Shown here piece by piece: positions 54,342-64,000 of a DNA stretch of 64,000 nucleotides; position 1 is the first letter of the stretch; each line of letters starts with the position of its first letter. Below the pieces are notes generated by a model that worked only from the letters and a program-made list of their open reading frames with translations, searched no databases and was not told the origin of the DNA. The position numbers were made by a program, and so were the translations under genes. The stretch is taken from NCBI GenBank assembly GCA_964035015.1, contig OZ036013.1:6156501-6220500 (forward strand), read 5' to 3'. This DNA is from Corallium rubrum (lineage: Eukaryota > Cnidaria > Anthozoa > Scleralcyonacea > Coralliidae).

Positions 54342-55960
54342 GTGTACAACTTCTGAATACTCAGTAAATCAAAAACACCAATTGGGCGCGAACGTAGCCA
54401 ATTGTTGCGTTAAATATTAAATGACAAATTCTAAAAGTTAGTTAAAAAAAAACCAACAGAAAAAACAAGTTGTTCCGCTAATATAAAATAACTAGTTGGT
54501 ATAAGTTCTATCCTTTTAAAAATTAGCTATCTAAACATTAATGTACTATTCCACTAGAACCTTAAAGGAACGTGCGATGTTCAAACTGTTGCGGAGTACT
54601 GCTTTCTGCATTCGCCTTGTGTTGCTGCATTATTCCAAAGTGCGCCAAACTGGAGTGGATGCTTCTTGTTGCTAGAATTGGCGCCAACACTGGACGTTGA
54701 CGCCATATTGGTCATTGAAGGAAGGAATTTTTAGGCGATAAATTTGGCGAGGCGGTAAAATCACCTCATTTTATCGCCTTTCCGGCGAGCTTATCAATAT
54801 CAATAGCATGCGTAGCCCGCAACTAAACCCCCTAAAATTGTCAGGCTACGCAGGTTTAGACAAGTATCGAAACGATCGATATTTTAAAAAAGAATCGATA
54901 CCATCTTGGATTTTGAGTATCGAAAGTATCGATATTTTTTTCGATTATCGCCCACCACTATTGAAAATATACAAAAGCTAAGACAATCAACGAAATTGAA
55001 AAGAATTCAAAAGAAAAATTGAAAAGAAATTAACGTCATAAGGTGAAAATTACGTATTTAGCCTTATTTCAAAAATTGAAAAATCGGCGAAAGTGTAAAG
55101 GGGGGAACCTATTCATTTTGTTTGATTTTGGCCATTTCTTGAACTTCAAATATTTCGTAAAAAAACGATGCTTTGGATCGGATAAAGCGTTTTTAAAGGG
55201 TCCATATTTTTTTGTAAATAAAGCTGTAAACATTAGTTTCGTACATACGCAGAACGGACTGGACGGCACCTTTAAATAGTGAAACAAAAATTTTTTTTAT
55301 TAAAAACTTATTGATCTAGCGGGGGGTCTTTACGGCAAAAATAATTATCCTTCCCGCGGTCTCAGACTGAACGACTTACTAATGCGCCTATCCATGTTCA
55401 GCACCACCTTGGAGGGGGGGGGGGGGGGGCATATGTGGGGTATTTGGTTTTCTTTGCGAATTTTTGATCAAACGCCCATATGGGGATTTCCTTGATTAAA
55501 AGAAATATAGGTTCGCGCAAAGTCGCTAAAAATCGCGAATTAGTGTAAAATGCACAAAATTTTGGCCATTTTCGAATTTCCCACCAACCAGGATAACAGA
55601 TTTTAACTGGCCAGATTTTTCAAAAAATGTGAGAAACAGTCTGGAAAATGGACACAAGACCATTGCAATAAGAACAAGCTTTCAACAAACATTATATTAA
55701 CTGAACCTCTGGGGCTTAATACCCCCCCCCCCCCCCCTCTGCCCAGTTTGTCACGGTTTACGTACTGTAACATGCATGACGTCAATATATTAGACGCTTT
55801 GGATATAACAATATAATCACTTAATTACGTTACACAAGTTCACACTTCAATCACTTATCCACTCGTTGCGGATTTGTTTGGGCATGCAGTCCCTGGTTGG
55901 GGGGGGGGGGGGGGGGTGCAAGAAAGAAATTTGGGGGGCGGTAGGCGCGTGCCCGCTTGT
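54342..55960. other. Intergenic, no recognised gene
   Basis: AT-rich. Contains G- or C-runs at about 55414, 55722 and 55898, and a GCGTAGCCCGCAACTAAACC / GTCAGGCTACGCAGGTTT inverted pair near 54812-54856, similar to TAGCCTGCGTAGC-type MITE ends. ORFs here are short and unsupported. Confidence 0.6.
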
Positions 55961-55966
55961 GGGTAA

Positions 55967-56097
55967 TTTGAAAACCGGTTTTGAACTGGTTCTCGTATAT
56001 AAACGTTGCAGATGAACAGTGTTCTTCCTTTTGGGCGCAAAACTAAGTACTTCTTGAGTTGGGTTGTGCTCTATACGTCGTTGACAAAAGGCGAATT
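55967..56097 (+). promoter_or_regulatory. Gene C promoter: AACCGGTT and TATA box
   Basis: AACCGGTT at 55973-55980 (context TTTGAAAACCGGTTTTGAAC) lies 15 bp before TATATAAA at 55996-56003. A start site about 30 bp after the TATA box would give a 5' UTR of about 65-70 nt. Confidence 0.6.
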
Positions 56098-56197
56098 ATG
56101 GGAGAAGAGGGCAAGTTATACGTGGGGCAACTTGCTTACAGTATAGATGATGATGCTCTTCGAGAGCCATTCGAGGCGTACGGTAAAGTAGTAGATG
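56098..56197 (+). CDS. Gene C exon 1
   Basis: MGEEGKLYVGQLAYSIDDDA onward to YGKVVD; donor GTAAGT at 56198. Confidence 0.92.
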
Positions 56198-59100
56198 GTA
56201 AGTTCCCTTCGAGAAGACGACTTCGACCGCGTGGTCTGACTAGCTATTCGAAGCGATTTTGTTCTCAATGTTGAGGTTTAATGCTGAGAACACGTTGCTG
56301 TGTATTTCTTGTTAGTAACAAAGTTGTTTCTGTCCAGTTTGATTCGTTGAACGTCTTGGGGAAGATCAATTTTTTGACTTTATCATTGATATGTTGGTTA
56401 TAATTTATAAATTGGCAATATAATTTTGGGAAAGCTATTATAGGGATTCAAGGGGGGCTGTTTATGAAATATAGGGGTAGTGAACTCTTCTATATTATAT
56501 ACTGTAATGAAGTGTTTATACGGGGCGAGCAGCCTGGCTACTCGAGCTAGCCCAGTTTCATTCATGTTTTACATCAGAAGGGTTAGCTGTGCTGACTTGT
56601 TTTGCAAATTCTGTTATCAGTTCTCACAAGACATGAAATCTCATTGTTTTAAATATGAATTGTAAATGAACAACAGAACATGTGAAAATATATTGTTAAT
56701 ATGTCAAAAAAGCTGATAAAAACAAATTTTGTAGCATGTATGGAGCTTTTTGTGCCAGCACAGGTAGGCAAGCCAGCCCACAAAACAGACCATTTCAAGG
56801 TTATTGATGCCATGATGTAAGGAGTGTAAAACCATTGGGGTGAGCACACAGCCATGCCTATTTATCCTTGTTAAAATCATGGTGAAACCTGTAGAGCAAG
56901 AAGCATTTCTTCAGGTTGATTGTCAGTGATAATGGTTTTGAATTAAGAAACGAATATTCCACCTCACAGAAAACTGCTTCAAACAACGATTAAAGACAAA
57001 TTTGACTTTCACCATGATTTTAACAAGGATAAATAGACATGGCTGTGCACTCGCCACAATGGTTTTGCACCCCTTGTGTCACTGTCATTGATAACCGTGA
57101 AAGGGTCTATTGTGTTTACATGGTAAAAAACCAGCCTGGTATACAAGTTTGTAAGAATGATGTTGATGCTGTTTCTGTGCAGAGCTTTTGACAGTTAGGG
57201 AAAATTTTGTCATCACATCACTCACACCATCCTATTACCCACAGCAGCTTCAAAAATAGAAAAATTAACAGATTCTATTCTATCCCAGATTCCCAGGACA
57301 GAATCGGAACTTTTGATGAATGTCTTACTATTTTCAAATAATGATACATTTACTTGTTATCTATTATACAATGTTATCACAGTTTTGATTGTGGCACGCA
57401 GTTAATATTTTGTTCATTATGCTTAATAAATAAAAGCAGGATCTGAATTAGCGTTTCAGAACAGCTTCACTTTTTTTTCAGTTGTTACTCCCCTAATTAA
57501 TTAAACATTTCCCCTCAATTGATGATTACTCTTCTCTCTGTGAACATCAAGGACAACATCTTTAATACAATAGAATTTACTTCACACAACAAAGAAAATG
57601 AATAATTTTTAGTCCCAAGAGTAATCCCTAATAACACTGTCCATTCTATACAGTATATACAATGTTATTCGGATCATGTTCACATCTTCAGGATGATGTT
57701 AACTTGTGAAATGGTGAAACCTATTAGTTGAATTTGACTTCAGACTATGTGACAAAATCCATTTAGAACTCTAAAGCTTTAGGATGTTGATGAACTTTGA
57801 ATTGCTGTCATTGTCCTAGCTTGCTTTCAAAGCTCCCTAGTTATGTTCAGAAGTTATCCGTTGTTCAAAGAAGTTGCACTACGTTCAAGGTAGTTAAGAT
57901 ATATACATTCGGAAAAGTTGTGCTACACTTCTAAGAAGTCACTGTAAAGTATCTTCTGAAATGTCACCTAAGTACATTCTAAAAAGTTCATGTTACATTG
58001 CATTTTGAGTTGTTACGGTACATGTGAGATGATACTACATTAGTCGTTATGCTACATTTTTCAAAAATGTGCTAAGCAATTTTTTTGTAGAACTGCTTCA
58101 CAGTTTTCAGAAATTTTCCCAATTGCTTCATGATTTGTGAAGCGTTAATTCAGACCTTGTTCTTCTTTTTCTTACCAAAGAAATAACAGTTTTTGAGAAT
58201 TGTGTTGTTCAATAAGTACAGAAACTAACTTATACCAGCTACACAAGACTACAGTAACTGAAAAAAAAATGACTGGTAAACCCTCCATGACCAGCAAATT
58301 TCATTTCTTACCAGTCACAATGACTGTCAGATCTCCAAGATTTTAATATTTCAAAGTTTGATGGCATTGCCATTTCAGCTGTGTTTGCAAACCTTGTGGG
58401 AGTGGAGAAAAGACCCTGGTACCATTCTCAGTCAAACAAATGCATGCTTTGTGAACAAGAGATCCCTATCTACACTCAAGCCTGGATATTAGTGTTCGGT
58501 CATGGACATTGTCCGGTACAAATTTGTTATTTACAAGGTTTTGACAGTCACAAATTTGATTGTGTCAGTCTTTTTGTCCGGAACGTTTTTCAGTAAAATT
58601 TACTTCTATTTTCATGGCAGAATCAACTATTATTTGTTTTGAACCAATCACTTTTCATTTGTATATTAAATACCCGTTTCGTGGCACGTGAACTTCATTT
58701 AGTGGAGCACACGTGAATACGCGCAAGGGCTTTTGGAAATACGTGCAAGGGCTTTTGGAATACTCACGCAAGCATGTCCTGTTTAGACCACATGGCAAAG
58801 TGCAGCCATCTTGAATTCTTGATTGTCTGCAATCACTCAAGCATGTAAGTTATACAGTATGTCGAAGAAAATAACTGCATTTTTCATGTCTGCTGACACA
58901 AATAGTGTTAGTAACAAGGACTCAGTTACTTCTGATGAATCATGCTCGGTACAACTAGGACAAAAGAAGTCAAGCCGAACTTTAAAATCGAGCACTGTAG
59001 TGAAATGGATCAACAAAGATCTAGCAAAAACGAATGCATCTGTGTGGTTAAAACAAGAAGACAACGGGAAAGGAGAAGTTGTAACACTTGTTAACACTTG

Positions 59101-61392
59101 CTATAATAGTAATACATTACTGTAGTGTACATTACATTTACATAAGAAATACAGACATACAGTGCATTATATAATTATATTATTTAATTATAGACTATTG
59201 TTTACAATTGTTTAGTGATGGGTACGTTTTGTTTTATGACAGGCACAATCTGATTGATGCTGGGCAAAAAAAATTATATCCAGGCTTGTCTACACTATTT
59301 CACTCAACTTTTTTCTAATTATTATATGTAAAAAATAGGGTTGGGTGTTGTCAGTTGTGAAACTGGAACCAAACAAAAAATTTTTAGGCCTAGAGGACCT
59401 GGATTATTTGGAACCTCTAACTGCAAATTAGACAAATTGTTTCTCATCTCTAAATCTATTTTCTTTTCAGTTAAAGTAATTATTGACAGAGACACTGGTA
59501 AATCAAGAGGGTTTGGCTTTGTGACATTTGAAGATCCTGCCGATGCAGAGAAAGCCATTGAAGCTCTAAATGACACTGTAAGTTTTGATTCACTTGTGAT
59601 GTGCAATCTTTATCCCTCTTAGATCATGATCACCTCAGTTTTCTTCGATGTACTGTGGTTGTTTATTTATAATAATTACTCCCAACCATGCATAAATCAA
59701 GTTAATACCCTGGGCTAATATATATTAGTCCGGGGCAATTAACTTGATTTATGTGTGGTTCTTTATGCAGGCCTATCACTGAAGAAAAAAAACAGGTGTG
59801 CTGAGGTTAGCACGCCGCACGCCTCGGCTGACCTGGGTGTGCAATGACGTGCGATGGTGTACAACGCTTTCACAACACAATAAATAGTTTGCAAAACATA
59901 ATAATACATGTTTTATTTGGACTGATTTTTAGAAAACAATGAATCATTTTTGGTTGTCTGACCAAAATACATGACGACCAAAATGCTGTAAAAGGTGGTG
60001 AACTTCCAAAATCATTAAACGAAATTATTTCACTGCATTTTGATTTTTCATAACAAACACTACCTACGCAGTACTACACTTTTTTACATGATCTGAGAAT
60101 TAGCTCACTGTAATCAAACATCACCAACAGGATCGCCATCAACATCATCGTCAGATTGTCACTGAGATCAGTGCTACTCTGGTTGTTGTAGTCGTTGCTG
60201 CTCAGATCATCGGTAATTTTGAACATTACATAGTGTGGAGAACAGTTTTAGTTCTTTTTTAGAGAAAAAATAGCCTGGACAACAAGCTGAATAAAGTGAT
60301 TTAAAAAATCACTAGCATGCACTGTTCATTTCGCACCATCTACTGTAGTTATTGTTTTCAGATTATTCCTGTTTTGTATTTTTGGTGCACTACCATGCGT
60401 GTGAACATGTGACGGCTACTGATTTGTAAATTCAATTTCTTTGAGCCGTTTTCTTCTCACGACGGAGCTCATTACACATTGTTATGTATGAACCAATGGA
60501 TGCGACTGCAGGACAAACAACCTGACAAGAGTAAACAGATACACCATAATCTGAGTAAAAAATCCTGAATTTATGATCTTTTAGGCGTGCGACCAAACAC
60601 ATGCCTCGTGTTCTTCAGGCGTGTGCCAAGGCATGCCCGTGCAATCGCATGCCTCTCAGTGATAGGCCTGCTTTATGTGATCTTGAACTATGGTACGTAA
60701 GTTATTTATTTCATTAAAGTGCATATGAAACAAAACGGTCCATAAGTTATTTACCTCAGCCCTTTGTGAATAAACTATCTCCTTAACCCTTTCATGCCCA
60801 CCAGTGCTGTTTGGCACTTTTTATGTTTTACTCTGTCTAACGCCAGATGATTACAGTACTTGTGAAGGGAAGACCTGACAAGGTTCAGTAACTAAGCTAT
60901 ACTTAATATTAATTGTCAATCAAATGAACTATTTTGTTAAACCAATTCTGTCCTGAGCTGGCCAAAAATGGCTCTTTTTATTGTTTTACCCTAACTCCAG
61001 ACAATTTTACTCATCAAAGGGAGAAACACCACCTAGGCAGCAATGGGTTAATAAACAAGACAATTCAGTAGATGAAACTTGTTATAACATTAATGGTGTG
61101 TAATTGTTACATTTCTTTTCAGGAGCTTGACAATAGGACCATCTCAGTAAACAAAGCAAAACCTCGCAGTGGTGGTGGTGGTGGTGGTGGTGGATATCGT
61201 CGTGGTGGTGGTGGTGGAGGATATGGTGGTGGTGGTGGATATGGTGGTGGTGGTGGATATAGTGGTGGTGGTGGTGCGTATGGTGGTGGTGGTGGATATG
61301 GTGGTGGTGGTGGATATGGTGGTGGTGGTGGATATGATGGTGGTGGTGGTGGCAGATATGGTGGTGGTCAAAGCCGAGGTGGTCGTTATTAG
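56098..61392 (+). CDS. RRM gene C: glycine-rich RNA-binding protein
   Basis: Exons 56098-56197 (100 nt), 59471-59577 (107 nt) and 61123-61392 (270 nt) encode 158 aa plus stop. RNP2 is LYVGQL, RNP1 RGFGFVTF (residues 46-53, closer to the vertebrate CIRBP/RBM3 consensus than A and B). The tail is an almost pure array of GGGGGYGGG units ending QSRGGRY. Exon lengths and phases equal those of A and B, so common descent is clear, but the sequence is more diverged and the 3' UTR is not shared. An upstream in-frame ATG at 56059 would add 13 residues; 56098 (MGEEGKLYVG) matches the paralogues. TAG abuts a GTAAGT donor, implying a 3' UTR intron here too, but its acceptor was not identified. Confidence 0.9.
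56788..57117. mobile_element. Foldback MITE in gene C intron 1
   Basis: GCCATGCCTATTTATCCTTG, then TTAAAATCATGGTGAAA, is inverted at about 57012-57050. The arms extend outward to GACCATTTCAAGGTTATTG. Confidence 0.75.
57118..58800. other. Gene C intron 1, no recognised feature
   Basis: AT-rich, with many degenerate short repeats of GTTCAAAGAAGTTGCACTAC type (57870-58100). No credible exon seen. Confidence 0.5.
58859..59125 (+). pseudogene. Possible ZNF862/hAT-type N-terminal fragment
   Basis: A 88-codon frame, MSKKITAFFMSADTNS... with STVVKWINKDLAKTNASVWL, then KQEDNGKG. The S-K-K-x-x-x-F-F start and a W-x(n)-WL segment before an expected zinc finger resemble ZNF862-like proteins derived from hAT transposases. 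It ends before a complete finger. The assignment is tentative. Confidence 0.3.
59471..59577 (+). CDS. Gene C exon 2
   Basis: Acceptor TTCTTTTCAG; KVIIDRDTGKSRGFGFVTF, then EDPADAEKAIEALNDT; donor GTAAGT. Confidence 0.95.
59685..59760 (+). repeat. 76-bp hairpin in gene C intron 2
   Basis: CATAAATCAAGTTAATACCC, inverted ending AACTTGATTTATG, loop TAT at the centre. The outer stem extends to AACCATG/TGTGGTT. Adjacent to the element at 59768. Confidence 0.7.
59768..60670. mobile_element. hAT-like non-autonomous element
   Basis: CAGGCCTATCACTGA at the left and TCAGTGATAGGCCTG at the right, flanked by CTTTATG (59761-59767, 60671-60677). The interior carries GGCGTGC/GCACGCC motifs. No transposase. 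Confidence 0.75.
60780..61055. repeat. Dispersed repeat, two copies in gene C intron 2
   Basis: TTTACTCTGTCTAACGCCAG, then ATGATT, and TTTTACCCTAACTCCAGACA, then ATTTTACTCATCAAAG, each ending near AATGGGTTA-type sequence. Further copies: about 14626, 40235, 40357, 48310, 61468, 61573. Confidence 0.7.
61123..61392 (+). CDS. Gene C exon 3 and stop
   Basis: Acceptor TTCTTTTCAG; ELDNRTISVNKAKPRSGGGG closes the RRM, then a GGY-rich tail. His-rich and Val-rich readings in other frames are shadows of the GGT repeat. Confidence 0.92.
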   Translation, partial: ELDNRTISVNKAKPRSGGGGGGGGYRRGGGGGGYGGGGGYGGGGGYSGGGGAYGGGGGYGGGGGYGGGGGYDGGGGGRYGGGQSRGGRY

Positions 61393-61467
61393 GTAAGTAC
61401 ACTAATTTTACAAATTTACTCTGTATCCTTTTACTTGACTCTTTTCCTGTCCGAATAGGTCTTTGGT

Positions 61468-61650
61468 ATTTTATTCTGGCTAACACCAGACGATTTTATT
61501 TACCTCTGGGGAAGCCCTCGGACAGGAATGATTTACAAACTATCTCTCTAACTCTTTCTTGTTTTGAATTGGGCTTTGGTATTTTATTCTGGCTAATGCC
61601 AGACAATTTTATTCACCTCTGGGGAAGCCCTCAGACAGGAATGAGTTAAT
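61468..61650. repeat. Tandem pair of the dispersed repeat after gene C
   Basis: TATTTTATTCTGGCTAACAC, then CAGACGATTTTATT, and a near copy 104 bp later, each followed by ACCTCTGGGGAAGCCCTC. Confidence 0.8.
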
Positions 61651-61652
61651 CA

Positions 61653-62244
61653 GACACAGCTTGTGAATTTTGAGCAGAAAACCCCCCAGAAAAACCCCCA
61701 TCACTTTAATGGTTTCAAAACAATAAAAAAGTCGATATTGCTTCGATGTTGATGCTAAAAAAGTCCATTTGAAATTTTTAACTAGAGTTTTTAGGGCCAC
61801 AAGTTTGTTAGTATTCTACTACAAAGGCCCAGATTGCATAGTTGCTTGTAAAGAGCACATGGGTAGGAAAAATATTTCACTTTCTGCAACTGCTGAAGAA
61901 AATCAGCAAATTTGGAAGATTTGGGTTTGGGTTGGAGTCCCATCTGGAGGTTGGAGTTTTCTGTGTTCAACAACTTAGAATACGGTTAACATCTGTGGGT
62001 AAATAGCATGTTTTATTTGAATTTTGAACAACTATTTTTCAAAGCAAATAAGGGAATCAATTGAAACCAGACACAGTGCTACAAAGCAGCGCCCTGTGGT
62101 GTTCAAAACATCGCATTAAAAATGTCACGTCAAAAATGTGGCTTGCTATTGATTCCTAACGAATGAATGAAATCACACGCAGAATTTATAAAGTGGTTTG
62201 AAAGTTAGCTGCGCCCACAAGCTAACTTTCAGGGCACTGCAATA
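61653..62244. other. Downstream of gene C, nothing recognised
   Basis: No gene or element ends seen, apart from GAAAGTTAGCTGCGCCCACA and the short inverse AGCTAACTTTC next to the THAP foldback. Confidence 0.5.
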
Positions 62245-63367
62245 ATTCACCACTTCAACGCTAAAAACACGTGTAGTGTCACGTGATGCAAAATGTAAAC
62301 AAAGTCGAAAAATGCGGACATTCAGTGCGGTGCGTCAATATGGTGGTCACTAAGATGCGCTTGTGGAACTGGTAGAAACGATTCTCGATACCCCCATTTG
62401 ATGGTCAAAAATAAGAATGGCGATCCTGTACACTTCGTTCGATTCCCTGCTTCGAGAAAATTCGTGGATAAGTGACTGCGATGGATTGCGGCTTGTCATC
62501 GAGGCGATTCGTTTGTCTGCACAAAAGACAGCTATATCTGTTGTTTGCACGTCTTTGGAGAGAACCAAAACACAGATTCCATTTCGGTGATAGCTAGGAA
62601 AGAAGAGGTAAGTTGTCTTTTTCTTCAGTATATATACTTCATAAGGCTCTCGATCATTGTTTTGTATAGGCAAGGCGCAAACTCATATTACATGTTAAGT
62701 GTAATTTGAGTCTATACGCTCCCGCAGAGGAGCGAAGACGATTGTCAGTGGAGAGGCTGCCCTTTCATTTTAAAATTAGCTGAACCTGTTCACAACGAAG
62801 TTTGAAAACCAATGGAGGAATTGTCTATTGCAGAAATTTTGATGGCATTGGGCAGTCTCCACTAACAATCGTCGTCGCTTCTCTGCGGGATGTGGACTAG
62901 CAGTGGTGTTTCTTTTGAAGTCGCCTTGCCTATCACAAAACAATGATCGATCGAGAGCCTTAGGAACCTAACAAAAAATTCAAGTATATATATACTGAAG
63001 AAAAAGACAACTTACCTCTTCTTTGCTAGGTATTGCCGAAACAGAATCTGGGTTTTCTGATGTGGGTCCGTTCTCTCCAAGGACGTGCAAACTACAGATG
63101 TATAGCGGTCTTTTGAGCAGACAAATTCATCGCAGTCGCTTATCCACGAATCTTTTCGAAACAGGGAATCCAACGAAGTGTACAGGATCGCCATTCTTAT
63201 TTTTGAGCATCAAATGGGGGTATCGAGAATTGTTTTTACAAGTTCCCCAAGCGCATCTTAGTGGCCACCATATTGACGCACCACGCTGAATGTCCGCATT
63301 TTTCGACTTTGTTTACGTTTTGCATCACGTGACACTACACGTGTTTTTAGCGTTGAAGTGGTGAATT
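62245..63367. mobile_element. Second THAP-fragment foldback element
   Basis: AATTCACCACTTCAACGCTA at the left is mirrored at 63348-63367. Each arm begins with a THAP-like fragment (RNDSRYPHLMV, DPVHFVRFPASRKF, in another frame AISVVCTSLERT), followed by a GTAAGT donor-like site. The inner arms (CAGAGGAGCGAAGACGATTG and inverse) continue to the centre at about 62810. Unrelated in sequence to 19633-21675 but of the same build. Confidence 0.7.
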
Positions 63368-63392
63368 GTTAAACATCAAACAATGCTTCAAG

Positions 63393-63755
63393 TAGAGCTG
63401 CTCCCATCGGTTCATTTTCGTAATCGATTAATCGTTGTCAACAATCGATTAATATCGATTAATCATTGATTAAATATGTCATGAATTAAATACGACATGT
63501 CCATGGTTGGTTTGTCCATTCAAAGGAAGGGGGTGCTTTTATAAAGTTTTTACTAAATTTGTTGGCGATTGCCTCCCTTGTTGACTTGTCGCCCAACAAT
63601 CCAGTCACTATTCACGTTTTAAATCACTGTTTAATCACGGTTATAGATTGCGCACTTTCTCGCACTCTCACAGTTCACACAAGAGACACATGACAAGACA
63701 GAGATGATTTTAGTTTACACTTGACACTCCTAAATGATACTGCGATACTACTGGC
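63393..63755. mobile_element. hAT-like MITE, partial copy
   Basis: TAGAGCTGCTCCCATCGGTT onward matches 41646-42000 up to GATACTGCGATACTACTGGC, then diverges; the right end is missing. 63756-64000 holds nothing I recognise. Confidence 0.75.
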
Positions 63756-64000
63756 TATTGCGTCTCTTAAACCTTTATTTAAGCAATGAAAACTAAACTT
63801 TAGATATATTCATCAATATGTTCCAAGGTGGTTCGTCTGACTCAGACTTGGCGGAAGAAATTTTGGTGTTCCGACTGTGACGCAAATGTGACATAGATTT
63901 ATCAGTTAGAGCCCAGGTCCAAGAAAACGGTCTAACTTTCAAAATGCGCGATTTGGGTTGATTTGGCCAACTTCGGAGCGCTGTTAATGGGCGAGCATTT

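Noticed and set aside
58381-58596. 71-codon ORF with several Cys/His
   Set aside because: No recognisable domain, no splice logic with gene C and repeat-like surroundings.

Overview
This is a metazoan nuclear genome window, AT-rich, with short exons in long introns full of small transposon remnants. The secreted PAN-EGF-fibrinogen gene, the RRM/glycine-rich genes and the type of foldback DNA elements fit a cnidarian, probably an anthozoan (coral or sea anemone). That assignment is inference from gene architecture and repeat style. All recognised host genes lie on the + strand.

Layout. (1) 327-9926: a multi-exon gene for a secreted protein with a PAN/apple-like domain, one EGF domain, a tandem array of calcium-binding-type EGF exons and a C-terminal fibrinogen-related domain. 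The EGF array was built by local exon duplication and contains a dead exon, an exon with a mutated splice acceptor and an exon lacking two cysteines. (2) 9927-12456: transposon remnants and about 1 kb of compound short-unit microsatellite. (3) 12621-22952: RRM gene A (CIRBP/RBM3-like: RRM plus Gly/Arg/Tyr tail). (4) 25857-26056: 200 Ns. The 10.5 kb before the gap and the 10.6 kb after it are near-identical copies. The geometry (one copy ends at the gap, the other starts at it, and the second lacks exon 1) points to two overlapping contigs or haplotypes joined without merging rather than a true duplication. (5) 37574-41275: RRM gene B. (6) 42590-46480: degenerate tandem array downstream of gene B, related to the array downstream of gene A. 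(7) 46560-54262: LINE fragments, hAT-like and foldback elements, a 33-bp minisatellite. (8) 56098-61392: RRM gene C. (9) 62245-63755: a THAP-fragment foldback element and a copy of an hAT-like MITE.

The most interesting system is the family of three RRM genes. Each has coding exon 1 of 100 nt, exon 2 of 107 nt and a glycine-rich exon 3, with a 5' splice site at or within 5 nt of the stop codon. Each has an AACCGGTT motif (Grainyhead/CP2-type consensus) 53-118 bp upstream of the start codon. Genes A and B also share a conserved 3' UTR with an intron and are followed by related tandem arrays, suggesting shared post-transcriptional control.

Exon boundaries were deduced by reading frame and GT/AG signals only; no transcript or database comparison was possible. 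Element families are named from terminal repeats and target-site duplications where visible.
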